Assembly (NCBI GenBank): GCA_023935145.1 | Contig: CM043705.1 | Location: 20,320,001 to 20,384,000 of the forward strand | From: Bretschneidera sinensis | Lineage: Eukaryota > Streptophyta > Magnoliopsida > Brassicales > Akaniaceae | Direction: 5' to 3' | Length of the DNA stretch: 64,000 nt | Shown: positions 11,516 through 23,772 of the stretch, piece after piece | Numbering within the stretch: position 1 is the first letter of the stretch | Layout: each line of letters starts with the position of its first letter | Notes under the pieces: generated by a model | Database searches by the model: none | The model's input: the letters and a program-made list of their open reading frames with translations, nothing else | Told to the model about the DNA's origin: nothing | Made by a program: the position numbers and the translations under genes

Positions 11516-12720
11516 ATGGCGGATCAACATAATGGAGAGGCGAATAGGGCTTTAAAGGACTATGTTATGCCCTTGGTTAATGGGGCTACATCTAGCATTA
11601 GGACGCCGACTATACAAGCTAATAATGTCGAGATTAAACTAGCTATAATTCAAATGATACAGCAAACTGTTCAGTTTGGTGGGCTGTTGCAGGAGGATCC
11701 TAATGTTCATATCGTAAATTTTCTAGAGATTTGCGACACCTTCAAGCATAATGGAGTGACGGATTATGCTAATCGTTTGAGACTTTTCCCTTTTTAACTC
11801 AAAGAAAAAGCGAAAGACTGGCTAAATTCTCTACCACCTGGTGTCATTACTACCTAGGAGGAGTTAGCACAAATTTTTTTGGCAAAGTATTTCCCTCCGG
11901 CCAAGACATCAAAGCTAAATAATGATATTATCACATTCACTCAATTTGAAAATGAATCTTTTTATGAAGCATGGGAGAGATACAAAGATTTATTGTGAAA
12001 GTGTCCTTATCATGACCTTCAAGCATGACTTCAAGTCCAAACATTCTACAATGGTTTGGGAGCTACAAACAGGTCCATGGTTGATGCAGCAGCTAGAGGG
12101 GCTTTAATGAGTAAAACTCATGAAGTAGCTTATGAACTTTTGGAGGAATTGGCATCAAACAACTATCAATGGCCTTCAGAGAGAGCAATGTCAAGCAAGG
12201 CGGTTAGAGTTTTTGAACTTGATTAAATTACCACATTGGCAGCACAAATGGAAACTTTATCTAAACAACTAGGTAAGATGAATGTTAATGCTATTCAAAC
12301 TAATGTTGTGTGTGATTATTGTGTAGGAAATCACTCAATTATCGATTGCCAAGTGAGGAATCCGTTTACTTAACCAAATTCTGAACAAGCTAATTACGTG
12401 TCCAATTTCTAACGTCAAAACAATCCTTATTCAAACACAATCAATCCCAGATGGAGAAATCACCTTAATTTTTTGTGGAGCAACAATCAAGACGCAGCTA
12501 GACCACCTCAAAATTTTTCACAGCAAGAAAATAAGTTGACACTCGAGGAGATTTCATGCAATACATACAAAAGACAGATTTGGCAATCCAGAACAATTCA
12601 GCTTCGATTTGTAACCTTGAGGCTCAAATTGGTCAGCTTTCATACATTCTTATAGAGAGGACAACAAGAACTTTACCGAGTAATACCGTTACCAATCCTA
12701 AGGAACATGTCAAAGCAATA
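11516..12720 (+). pseudogene. Athila-type gag (capsid and nucleocapsid), broken
   Basis: Reading starts at ATG 11516 (MADQHNGEANRALKDYV). It passes the capsid block DPNVHIVNFLEICDTFK and reaches a stop near 11797; capsid-like sequence then continues in other frames (the EWERYKDL-type block near 11960, the SNNYQWPSERA block near 12160). An Athila-style zinc knuckle, CX2CX3HX4C (CDYCVGNHSIIDC), lies at about 12310-12350. At least three frame breaks are visible. Confidence 0.8.
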
Positions 12721-13169
12721 CATTAAGAAGTGGGAGGACAATTGAGCAGCCACAAGGAGCAAGTTCTGAGCAAGATAAAGCTGGAAATCATATGGAGTCC
12801 GAGCCAAAGATGGAGGAATTGGAGCAGCAAGTGGTTTATCAGCAAGCTGGAAATTCTAAAGCGAATAAAGAAGCTTCAAAACCCACGAATTCCATGGAGT
12901 TTACATATGAAACTAATTCTCCTTCAATTTATGATCCACTGATTCCTTTTCCTCAAAGACTTAAAAAAAATAATAAGTTAGATAATCAATTCTCTAAATT
13001 TCTTAGTACTTTTAAGCAATTGCATATTAATATTCCTCTCATTGAAGCTTTAGAGCAAATGCTTAAATATGCTAAGTTTTTCAAGGATATTTTATCAAAT
13101 AAGCGAAAGATAGAAGAGCATGAGACGGTGATGTTAACTGAAGAGAGTAGTGTAATTTTATAAAAGAAG

Positions 13170-16100
13170 TTACCTCTTAAATTGAAAGATCTAGGGAGTT
13201 TTACGATTCCTTGCACTATAGGAAATTCTTATTTTGATAAAGCTTTATGTGATTTCGGAGCAAGTATTAATCTTATGCTTTTTTTGGTTTTTAGGAAGTT
13301 AGGTCTTGGAGAAGCAAAGCCTACTTCGGTCTCTTTACAATTGGCAAACAGGTCTATCAAGCACCTACGATGACTCATTAAAGACGTTTTGGTGAAGATG
13401 GACAAATTTATTTTTTCGACAGATTTTATTGTGCTAGACATGGAGGAGGATGAGGAAATACCCTTGATTTTGGGGAGACATTTTCTTACTACGGGGAGAA
13501 CTTTAATTGATGTCCAACAAGGGAAGCTTATTTTGAGGGTTGATGATGAGCAGGTTATTTTTTATGTATTTAAATCTATGGATTTTTCTTCTAAAGTACA
13601 CTCTTGTTTTCAAATTAGTGATATAGACTTAGTGGTGGCCGAGACCTATAGGGCTGGATTTTCAAAGCTGCCACTTGAGGTGTGTCTTACTCATTCTACA
13701 ACTCTTGAATTCAAGAATGAAGAGGATAGGGAGTGTGTAAGGTATTTGGAAGCTACACCATCCTTTCATCCTTCCATAAGGCCGAAATTAGAAGAGCTAG
13801 GTTCATCCATGCTGATATTATCAAGTAAGAAACCACCCGAACTTGAGCTCAAACCATTTCCGTCAAATTTGAGGTATGCTTTCTTAGGCCAAGACTCTAC
13901 TTTTTTGGTTATTATTAGTGGTTCTTTAAGTGATGTAGAGGAAGAAAAGCTGCTAAGAGTTTTAAGGGAGTATAAGATGGCTTTGGGATGGACAATCTCG
14001 GATATCAAGGGAATTAATCCTTCAATTTGTATGTATAATATTTTAATGGAGGATAGTTTCAAGCCGATAGTTCAACCGCAACGAAGATTGAATCAATCAA
14101 TGCAAGAAGTGGTGCATAAAGAAGTATTGAAGCTCTTAGATGCTGGAATTATTTATCCAATCTCGGATAGTGCATGGGTGAGTCTAGTTCAAGTGGTCCC
14201 AAAGAAAGGAGGAATAATCGTGGTAAAGAATGACAAAAATGAACTTATACCAACAAGGACAGTCACAGGAGGGAGACTATGCATAGATCATTGAAGACTT
14301 AATGATGCAACTTGAAAAGATCATTTTCCATTGCCTTTTTATAGACCAAATGTTAGAAAGACTCGCTGACCATGCTTACTATTGTTTTCTAGATGGGTAT
14401 TCCGGATACAATCAAATTGTAATTACTCTCGAAGATCAAGAGAAGACTACTTTCACATGTCCTTACGAAATGTTTGCATATAGAAGGATGCTTTTTGGTC
14501 TTTGCAATGCTCCAGCCATGTTCCAAAGATGCATGATATCTATTTTCTCCAACATGGTTGAAAAAATTTATAGAAGTATGCATGGATAACTTCTTGATTT
14601 TTGGTTATTCTTTTGTAACTTGTCTTTGGTTTTGCAATGATGTGAGGAGACTAATTTAATTTTAAACTGGGAAAATGCCACTTTATGGTCGAGGAAAGGA
14701 TAATGCTTGGCCATCGAATTTCCTTTAAGGGAATTGAAGTCGATAGAGCCAAAATATATATTATTTACAAACTCCCACCACCGGCCAATGTGAAGGGCGT
14801 GAGAAGTTTTTTGGGTCACGCTGGGTTTTATCGATGGTTCGTTAAGGATTTTTCTTAAATTATTAAACCTCTTTGCAATCTTTTGATTAAAGATACATTG
14901 TTTGATTTTTCTCATGAATGCTTGCGTACTTTTGAAACATTGGAAAAGAAATTACTATCAGCACCTATAATTGTTTCATCAGATTTGAATTTACTTTTGA
15001 ATTGATGTGTAATGCTAGTAATTTTGCTATAGGGGCTGTTTTAAGGCAGAGAAAAGATAAAAATTTTCATGTTATTTATTATGCAAGTAGGACTTTAACA
15101 GAAGCTCAACTTAATTATGCTACTACTGAAAAATAATTATTAGTAGTTGTTTTTGCTTTTGACAAATTTCATTCTTACTTGATAGGTTCAAAGGTGGTTG
15201 TCTATACCAATCATTCCACTCTTAAGTACTTGCTTATGAAAAAGGATGCTAAACCAAGATTACTTCGATGGATTTTGCTTCTACAAGAATTTGATTTGGA
15301 GATCAAGGACAAGAAGGGTACCGAAAATTTGGTGGCAGATCACTTATCCCAGATTGAGCCTAAGGGTGCGGATGATGAGCAGTAATTGCCAATTATTGAA
15401 ACATTTATGGATGAGTATTTGATGGCTGTACAGGTTGTTCCATGGTATGCCAACATAGTCAACTACTTGGTGTCGCGAATTCTACCTCCTAGGATGACAT
15501 ATCAACAAAAGAAGAAGTTCTTCTCCAATTTGAAGTATTATGTTTGGGATGAACCTTTTTTATTCCGGTATTGTGCAGATAAGATAATTAGGAGATGCGT
15601 ACCCGAATAAGAGATTGAGAGCATACTCCGACATTGCCACTCATTGGAAGTGGGCAGTCACTTTGGTGGAGCAAAGACAGCACAATCCGAGTTTTATTGG
15701 CCTTCTATTTTTAAAGATTCCTTTAACTTTGTTAATTTATATGATCAATGTCGATGGGTTGGGAATATTTCTAGGAAACATGAGATGCCTTTGAATAATA
15801 TTTTAGTGATTGAATTGTTTGATATTTAGGGGATAGATTTCATGGGTCATTTTCCATCTTCGTATTCTAACAAATTTATTTTGGTGGCTGTAGATTACGT
15901 CTACAAGTGGATGGAAGCTGCTGCTTTTCCGACCAATGATGCCAGGGTTGTGGTGAATTTTCTTCGAAAAAATATCTTTTCCCGATTTAGCACTCCAAGG
16001 GCGATAATTAGTGATGGTGGGAAGTATTTTTGCAACCATCCATTTGAAGCTTTACTTACTAAGTATGGAGTTACTTATCATGTGCCAACACCATATCATC

Positions 16101-16690
16101 CTCAAACAAGTGGCCAAGTTGAGGTGTTCAATAAAGAGTTGAAGTGCATACTTGAGAAGGTCGTTAGTATCTCATGAAAGGATTGAGCACGAAGGTTAAA
16201 TGATGCATTATAGGCTTATAAGACAGTATTTAAAACACCGATTGGAATGTCACCTTATTGGTTAGTAAATGGAAAAGCATGTCATTTACCCGTGGAGCTA
16301 GAACATAGAGCTTATTGGACGATAAAGACACTTAATTTTGATTTAATGGTTGCGGTGAGAAGAGGATGTTGCAAATTAATGAGATGGACGAGTTTCGCAA
16401 TGTTGCTTATGACAATGCTCAGATTTACAAGGATAAAACTAAAAGATGGCATGATAAACATATTTTGAGAAGGGAATTCGAAGTGAGGCAGAAAGTTTTA
16501 CTATTCAATTCAAGACTTCAACTTTTTTCAGGAAAATTGCGATCTAGGTGGTCGGGACTATTTGTTGTGACTCATGTTTTTCCATATGGAGCAGTTGAAG
16601 TTCATCATTAGACAAAAAGGACATTCAAGGTTAATGGACAGAGGTTAAAGCCTTATGTGGATGGAGAATTTAGCACGCAAAAGTTTTCCA
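13170..16690 (+). pseudogene. Athila-type pol: protease, RT, RNase H, integrase (broken)
   Basis: The protease motif DFGAS (13252-13266) stands in place of the usual DLGAS. A 301-codon open stretch at 13389-14294 covers the protease end and the RT start (KKGGIIVVKN, RLCIDH). RT continues at 14302-14589 in a different frame (MLFGLCNAPAMFQRC); the catalytic box reads CMDN at 14579-14590, so the second Asp is lost. RNase H-like sequence follows at about 15000-15385. Integrase at 15640-16177 keeps the DDE residues in VAVDYVYKW, ISDGGKYF and GQVEVFNKE. A chromosome-targeting-type C-terminal region ends by about 16690. Confidence 0.85.
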
Positions 16691-17644
16691 TCAATCTCGT
16701 CAATCCTAAATATTGATTTGGAGAATGTCTAGCTATAGAATTTAAACAAAGCGCTTTTTGAGAGGCAATCCAAGTTTTTTTTTTCTCTTTAATTTTTATT
16801 TTTGTTTTTATCTTGTAGGTTTGCATAAGTTTGGGGGCTCTCCAATGTGTTACACGGTTACACTTTCAATGATAACATTCAATTGGAAATTGGGGGAGCA
16901 CTTCTTACCTTTTCTCATTCTTTTTTTTGTTTTCTTCTTCTTTCTCATTGAGGACAATGTGTTATTTAAGTTTGGGGGAAGGAGTTTTATGTTTAAAAAA
17001 ATTAAATTTAAAAAAAAAAATTTTAAAAAAAAATTCTTTGTTTTTGGTTTGATGAATAAAAAGACCTATGATAAGAATATGGTTGAAATTGATTATAATT
17101 TTTGGGGAAAATTATTATTGCTTGAGTTTATTTGTTAATCCCTGACTTGATCTTGCTTAATTTGAGATTTTCTATGTTCAATGAATGCTTATCATGATCA
17201 TTAATTGTTTTGCATACCTAGAGAAATTTATGTGAATATTGTAAATTTGTATGGTCTCAACAAACTCTAGAACTTGTTTGATGACACTCGAGGTGAAATT
17301 CGAGACAAAATATTACTTGGGAAATGATTTAGGCATTTTTTGAATCGATTGAGCTTTTCAAGCTTACCTATTTATTATCTTTATCCCTAGTCACCTCTTG
17401 AGCTTTGTTGAATTATACTTTGGCCTTATATTTTTCTATTTTTATAAAATATCATATTCCCTACCCTATTTGAGCTTAAAAACTGATTTCCTTACCTTTC
17501 AAGAGAACTAAGTTTACACAAAGTCAGAAGAGCATGGAAGGTGTGAGAGGTAGAAAGTTTACAAGTAAATTTTATCAGCTCATGTTATCAAAGTCATAAG
17601 ATTGGGGGTGTGAAAAGTCAACAAGGAGTTGGGAAGTGTTTAAT

Positions 17645-17671
<27 letters not shown>
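17645..17671. repeat. (GA)n microsatellite
   Basis: Uninterrupted GA dinucleotides inside the Athila 3' region. The related inverted copy at 63311-63394 has a much longer CT tract at the equivalent place. Confidence 0.95.
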
Positions 17672-17676
<5 letters not shown>

Positions 17677-17689
17677 TCTTTGAATTCTT

Positions 17690-17691
<2 letters not shown>

Positions 17692-17737
<46 letters not shown>
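17692..17737. repeat. (AT)n microsatellite
   Basis: About 23 uninterrupted TA dinucleotides, 20 bp after the GA tract. Prone to length change and to assembly error. Confidence 0.95.
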
Positions 17738-17741
<4 letters not shown>

Positions 17742-18320
17742 ATTCCTAGATAAAAAAATGGGGGATCTTTGAAAGAACGATAAAAAGAGGTGTTTTGAGA
17801 GATTCAAATGATTGAGAAGAAGTGTATGTGTTAGAAGTGAGTATGCTCTATTTGTTTTGTTTGTGTTCAGAATTAAGTTCTCTTGCTTTGTTTGAACCTT
17901 GTCTTTTCTTGTAGCCCTCACCTAAGCCTTACATTACAAGCCTAATAAAGACCTATTGATCCTTGGTAATATTTTTTTCTACATTAGTGGAGAGTGATTG
18001 AAAAGCAAGCCTATGGAGTTAGAATTATCACTTTCATAACTAGAGATCCATTATATATTTACTTGTTTGCATAAAATCATCCGGGAAGCTAATAATGAAG
18101 TGGAATGATAGGTATGCATGAATGAGAGGATTGATAATGAGGTGGAATTGAGTTTTGAATTAACTTTTGGACTTGTTTGATATTGAATGATTCTTTTGGA
18201 TTATAAACTTTAGGCAATCTTTGAGGCAACAAATTTTATGAATTAAATAAATTCTTGTTTTTAGTTGTTTTTCTCTTTTTCTTTACTTGAGGGCTAGCAA
18301 ATTTTAAGTTTGGGAGAATT

Positions 18321-19714
18321 TGATAAGTGTAATTTTACATGATTTTTATTACTCTTTTACATATTAAAATTGTTAGTTTTCCTTTATTTCTTTTGATTTG
18401 ATTTTTTTTTTCTTGTGCCATACTTTTTCCTATTTTGTGTTATATTTCCTTTTAGTTACTTTCCTATTTCATGTTTTCCTAGTAGTAGAAGTATTTCCCA
18501 TTTCAGTGTATTTTCTTTTCCTAGAATGAGTAGTATTATTGTACTTTCCTTTTCTTTTCTAGGGGTTTGCCTATATAAGGCCGGCTGCCCTTGCCTTGTA
18601 AGCACAACAGATTTTTCCTAGACAAGAGAACAAAGAAAGAAGAGAAGGAGAGCGGTTGCCAAGTCTCAATGAAGAGAGATCTTCAACAATCTTGAATGTT
18701 TCATCAACTTATTTCAAGAAAAAGGGTTTTATTCTCTTCTCTCAAGTTTTCTTTTGATGGATTCCAATAAGAACATGGTTGATTTCAGATTTGTTATGAA
18801 CTAATTTTATTTTTCTAGGGCTTTGATGTAGTCTAGCTTTGAACACACAATTTAAATTCCAAGTTATTTTATTTCAAAGTTTTTTTTATGTTGAGTGTTT
18901 ATCCTTGATCGTATTGCTTATAATTTTTTGGCCAATTATTGTTTGATTTATTGAATCATAATGAAACCGCATGGTTGATTTCAGATTTGTTATGAACTAA
19001 TTTTATTTTTCTAGGGCTTTGATGTAGTCTAGCTTTGAACATACAATTTAAATTCCAAGTTATTTTATTTCAAAGTTTTTTTATGTTGAGTGTTTATCCT
19101 TGATCGTATTGCTTACAATTTTTTGGCCAATTATTGTTTGATTTATTGAATCATAATGAAACCGAGAGGTGATTTGTGATTAGAAGCTTTTAGGATTAAA
19201 CACCATTAATTGAGCGAAAGATAGAGATACTTTACCGCAATTAGTGTGATTTTAGATTAAGAAAAATCCAAAGAACTTAATGAATCTTCAAATAATTTAA
19301 TTTACATAAAGATATGGGGAATTATTAGATGGAGATATTTCTAGTGTTATTCGAGATAAAACATTGAATAATTAAAGGGATTTATTTTTCATCAACTTGA
19401 AAGATTTGAATTTTATAACAAGGAATAATAAATTGTGTGGGATTAGCAAGATGAAATCAAAAGCTCTAGATTTATTTTTATTGTCTCTACAACCTTAAGT
19501 TTTATTCTCTTTTCTTTTAATTTATCTTTATCAAGCACTTTAGTTTAATTTAGGTGGTAAAGACTTTAAAATTTTGGTTTTATTTCCAAATAGTAAATAA
19601 TTTGGTAAGTTTCAATACTCAATAGCATAATTAGTCTTTGTGGGTTCGACAGTTTTTTCTTTAAAATTTTACTTCTTGTTGCAATTTTGTTCACTTGCAA
19701 ATATTTTCACACAA
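18321..19714 (+). repeat. 3' LTR of the Athila-type element (with 196-bp tandem duplication)
   Basis: It is 1394 bp long. The block starting ATGGTTGATTTCAGATTTG occurs at 18775 and again at 18971, period 196 bp; the 5' LTR has it once. Otherwise it aligns with 9953-11283. Confidence 0.87.
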
Positions 19715-20247
19715 GACAACTAACATGTTGATTTAATTTTGTAAAATCGATGTAACATTTTTAAAAAAAATAAAAGATTCAATAAATTTACTAGGTAATA
19801 GATATCAAGTTTGGATTTAATCAAAAAATTTAAAACAATTATTATTTAACAGTTTAAATTATGTTGATAAGGTAGTCTTTTAATTTTAATAGATATGCAA
19901 AAGTAACATTTTCTTCTTAACAAATTTATTTTAAATTAATTCTAAAACGGTGACGATACAAGAATAATATAAATAATAAAACATATATTATTGTGTTACT
20001 AAACAATAACTACAAGGCAACTAATTATCAATAGTAGCAGATAATGATTAACAATTATCAATTAATGATTAATGTTGATAATAACAATAGCAATAAAAAA
20101 AATAAACAAAAAAATTTTCTATGGAAATAGAAGTTAATGAGTAACTTGTATTTAGAATACAAAATTTGAGAACCAAATTCTAGGAAAAGTTATCTCAAAG
20201 AAAATATAAATAGAGATAGAAATTTTAAATTTTTTAACGGCTTTAGT

Positions 20248-20942
20248 TGATGGAAAAATGATATAATTGGTGATACAAAAATTAGAAGACAATTTCGGAA
20301 TATGTTTGCGAAATTCAAAACAATTTAAAACATAACATATATGCATAATAAGGTATAAATCAAAATTGAGTGATATAAAATATAAAAAAAAATAGAAGGA
20401 AGTGGCATGTAAGTCGTGGAAAACCATTGTCTTAAAGCCGTTATAGCCTTCATACGTGCGGGTACGAATGGCTAAAACCGACTCCAAGATAAAAGCCCAA
20501 TGCTCGCATCTTTGCCTCCTACATTGTGCATATCCACTGGAAAGCATGGTTGAACTGACCCGATCAAGGTTGCCTAAGGAAAAAATACATAGGAAAATAA
20601 TAATATAAAAAAAATAAAAAAAATCTAATAATTATTTAATGTACCTTAATCTCTTGAAAAAGTTGATATTTATAGACACAAATCAGCCTAAAAATTTAAT
20701 TCAGGATGAAAATAAATTTATTGAAAATAATCACAAAATTTATAACTCTAAATTTATTGAAATTAATCACAAATTTGTAACTCTCAATTTGTTAAAAATA
20801 ATCACAAATTTATAACTCTTAATTTACTAGTTATATTAAAATAGTCAAATAATAATTATTGAAAAATTATATTAAAATAGCTAAATAAGTACTATTGAAA
20901 AGTTAATATAATTGCATATGAGAAATTTAAAACTTTTTGACA
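20248..20942 (-). repeat. 5' LTR of the decayed Copia element
   Basis: Partner of 5139-5833, with the same length but many substitutions, which indicates an old insertion. It is separated from the gag remnant by the nested Athila-type element. Confidence 0.78.
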
Positions 20943-21716
20943 ACACCCACTTCTTTTATCTTTATTCATTAATTTCATACTCAAAAAAAAAAAGTATTTT
21001 ATGTACGAGTTTTGATCCCGAGTTTGGTACGTGATAATTTTTTTTTTGGTGTATCGAGGGAAAAAGAATAGAACTCGAAATTTTCTCTATAAAAAAACTC
21101 GAAAATAATCCCTAAATTAAAAAAGCATGAGTTAAATTTGTGAGAAACTGATAAATATCTAAAAAAATGGTTGATAATATGGACTTTTGTGGCTCGCACT
21201 TAACTTCAGACTTTATATTTTTGTCTTTTATTCGTCCAATACACTTCAACCAAATGTGTCGGAAACAAATACTTTTTTTGTCTCATAATTTTTGTCATGT
21301 TTACTATTTAACCAAACAAATAAATATATTTTCTATTGTTAAATCATTAAAAAAAAACTTTTTTTTATATATATACATAAATAGAGTTTAAAAGTTTTTT
21401 TAAATTTTTTTTGTATTTTTAAAATAATATATATAATTAAAATCAAACTTAAATAAAAAAAAAGTGATAAGTGACTAAAATTATTGGATGGAGGGAGTAG
21501 TATAATAATTAACAAAAAGAGAGAAGATCAATTAAATTTATCCACATTTTGCAATCATTGATTACTTTTATATTCAACTAGAATGTGCCATGGCCCCATG
21601 CCCATGTTGTTCGTAGAGACCTAAAGGGAGAACATGTCCATAATAAATCATCTTGTTATTAGTATTAACACCTCACGGTAGGCAAAATATTTCATCATCG
21701 ATCATTTGAGAATTTT
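20943..21716. other. AT-rich intergenic DNA between two retroelements
   Basis: No coding exon, RNA gene or clear repeat boundary was seen. Poly-A and poly-T runs are frequent near 20980, 21040 and 21350-21460. Confidence 0.5.
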
Positions 21717-21721
21717 AGCCC

Positions 21722-22246
21722 TGTTGATGCCGAAGGAATGCTGTTGACTAGGCGTTGACTTCTTGGGATCTGCACGTGAACAAGAGTGAACTAAGGGCCC
21801 ACGGAAGGAGGGGAGGGGGATGCTTCCGATGGCGCTCCGATGCTCTAGTTAGGATGAGGGCTTAAGAGAGGTCGAGGACTAATTTTAAAACAGACTAATG
21901 CGGATTTTTCCTTATGTTTTTGAAAATGAGAAAGTCGTATGTCGAACTTACGTACCTTAGGCTATTTATAATATTCCGAGCGGAGATTAGCCATGTGGGG
22001 GAGGGATAGCTTCATCCCTGTGATTCCGGGCTTCAGATGTTAAGTCTTAGTTGCGTGTTCAGAGGGTCACGTGTTTCAAAGGAGGTTAGGTCAGCTAATC
22101 GTGCTTTGACATGGCGATGGCATGAATTGCCCATTCCACGTGTGCCTTATCATGACGCAGAGGCTGGACATGTGTCAGTGTCCTATTGGTGGTGCAAGAC
22201 CCCACGTGTTGTTGTCCCATTGGATGAGGATGTTGTGGTTCCATCA
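21722..22246 (-). repeat. 3' LTR of the Tat-lineage element
   Basis: It is 525 bp and starts TGTTGATGCCGAAGG on the plus strand, ending TTCCATCA. It pairs with 31548-32074 with scattered substitutions. It contains CACGTG and CACGTGTG motifs. Confidence 0.92.
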
Positions 22247-22339
22247 CAGGCCCCCCACTTCCTCAGGTACCTATGTGCTTTGAGGAAAATGTGATGTTCG
22301 TGCCGTGGCTGAGTGTTTGTACTTAAGAGATATTGGGAA

Positions 22340-23515
22340 ACGGATAGCTCGCAACCTGAGTCTAGCATTCGTGCTCGGGCTCGGAGATTTTGGGTCGGGT
22401 GTGTAAGGGACAGTTCACATGCTCGGTCTTGGAGATCCTGGGTTGTGCGTGTGAGGAGCAGCTCACATGCTTGGTCTTGGAGACTTTTAGGCCAAACATG
22501 TGACAAGCAGCTCACATGCTCGGTTTTTGGAGATTTCGGGTCGAGCATGTGAGGAGCAGCTCACATACTCGGTCTTGGAGATCTTGGGCCGAGCATGTGA
22601 GGAGCAACTCATATGCTCGGTCTTTGGAGTCTTAGGCCGAGTGTGTGAGAAGCAGCTCACATACTCGGTCTTGGAGACTTTTAGGTCGAGTATGTGACAA
22701 GCAACTCACATGCTTAGTCTTTAGAGATCTTGGGCCGAGCGTGTGAGGAGCAACTCACAGGCTCAGTCTTTGGAGTTCCTGGGCTGAACGTGTGAGGAAC
22801 AGCTCACATGCTCGATCTTGGAGACTTTTAGGCTGGGCATGTGAGAAGCAACTCAAGTACTCGATCTTTGGAGATCCTGGACCGAGCATGTGAGGAGCAG
22901 CTCACATGCTCGGTCTTGGAATCTTTTAGGCAGAGCATGTGACAAGCAGTTCACATGCTCGGTCTTTGGAGATCCTGGGCCGAGCGTGTGAGGAGCAGCT
23001 CACATGCTCGATTTTTGGAGTTCTTAGGCTGAGCATGTGAGGAGCAGCTCACATGCTCGATCTTAGAGACTTTTAGGTCGAACATGTGACAAGCAGCTCA
23101 CATGCTCGATCTTTGGAGATTCTGGGCCGAGCATGTGAAGAGCAGCTCACATGCTCGGTCTTGGAGACTTTTAGGCTGAGTATGTGACAAGTAGCTCACA
23201 TGCTTGGTCTTTGGAGATTTTAGGCCAATCGTTTGACAAACGGTCCATACGTTTGAGCTTGGAGACTTTTAGGCCAAGCATGTGACAAACAGATCACATG
23301 CTCGGTGTTTGGAGATTCTAGGTCGAGCGTTTGACAAGCAATCCATACGCTCGGGCTTGGAGACTTTTAGGCCGAGCATGTGAGAAGCAGATCACATGCT
23401 CGGTCTTTGGAGATTCCAGGCCGAGTGTTTGACAAGCAGTCCATACGCTCGGACTTGGAGACTTTTAGGCCGAGTATGTGACAAGCAGCTCACATGCTCG
23501 GTTTTTGGAGATTTT
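22340..23515. repeat. Tandem array of about two dozen 49-50 bp hairpin-forming monomers
   Basis: Each monomer has the form GAGCATGTGA, about 8 nt, then TCACATGCTC, followed by a linker such as GGTCTTGGAGACTTTTAGGC. The two arms are perfect reverse complements in the best copies, giving a 10-bp stem. Monomer starts can be followed every ~49 bp (for example 22509, 22558, 22606). Later units drift (TCGTTTGACAAACGG at about 23229). The array lies between the 3' LTR and the TATA box of the antisense gene. Confidence 0.92.
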
Positions 23516-23772
23516 TCTTTAAGCCCCCTTTTTCCGTGGGCCTTGGCTTTGGATCCCCTAGGCTTCATCTTCTTGGGCCCCATAGGGCTTGTCCTGATGC
23601 ATTAAATATTGGGGCGGCTGTTTTTCGTATGGCGGCGCTTGGGCCATGGGAAGGATCGTATCTTTATGATAGCTAGTGCTTCGGGGAGAGTGAACGGCGC
23701 CTAAGTGATATCAAGGGTCACGTCTTTTCAGCTGAGGGAAATTAATGTCCCTCGTCCCTACTACTGCAATCT

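Larger units (their letters stand above)
16700..18320 (+). other. 3' internal noncoding region of the Athila-type element
   Basis: No env-like protein can be supported. The open frames here (for example at 16758-17138) are Phe/Lys-rich translations of T- and A-runs. Two phrases containing TTTGGGGG (16831, 16972) resemble polypurine tracts. The same region occurs inverted at 62804-64000 in a second element. Confidence 0.65.
9953..19714 (+). mobile_element. Athila-type Ty3/Gypsy retrotransposon nested in the Copia element
   Basis: The LTRs are 9953-11283 and 18321-19714, both starting TGATAAGTGTAATTTT. A degenerate Asp-tRNA-like primer site follows the left LTR (TTTTTGACGCTGTTATC at 11286-11302, compared with the usual TTTTTGGCGCCGTTGCC). 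A purine tract TTTGGGAGAA precedes the right LTR. Flanks GATAA (9948-9952) and GACAA (19715-19719) look like a 5-bp target duplication with one change. The internal order is gag, protease, RT, RNase H, integrase, then a long 3' noncoding part, typical of the Athila lineage. Many stops and frameshifts make it non-autonomous. Confidence 0.85.
5139..20942 (-). mobile_element. Decayed Ty1/Copia retrotransposon, interrupted by a nested Gypsy element
   Basis: Two direct repeats of equal length (5139-5833 and 20248-20942, 695 bp each) bound a minus-strand Copia element. Remnants run in the order RNase H, RT, integrase, gag from left to right, that is gag-IN-RT-RH on the minus strand, the Copia order. 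The nested element at 9953-19714 lies between gag and the 5' LTR, so the Copia itself is about 6.0 kb. Flanks ACAAT and ACACC do not form a clean target duplication. No normal initiator-Met primer site was seen next to the right LTR. The reading frames are broken many times. Confidence 0.8.

Noticed and set aside
16758..17138. env-like gene of the Athila element
   Set aside because: The frame is a translation of T- and A-runs, with no signal peptide or coat-protein features.
22340..23515. CRISPR-like array
   Set aside because: Monomers are contiguous with no unique spacers, and the setting is a plant retrotransposon.
22037..23676. Several open frames on both strands
   Set aside because: They are produced by the LTR and the 49-bp hairpin array; the apparent repeat proteins follow the DNA period.
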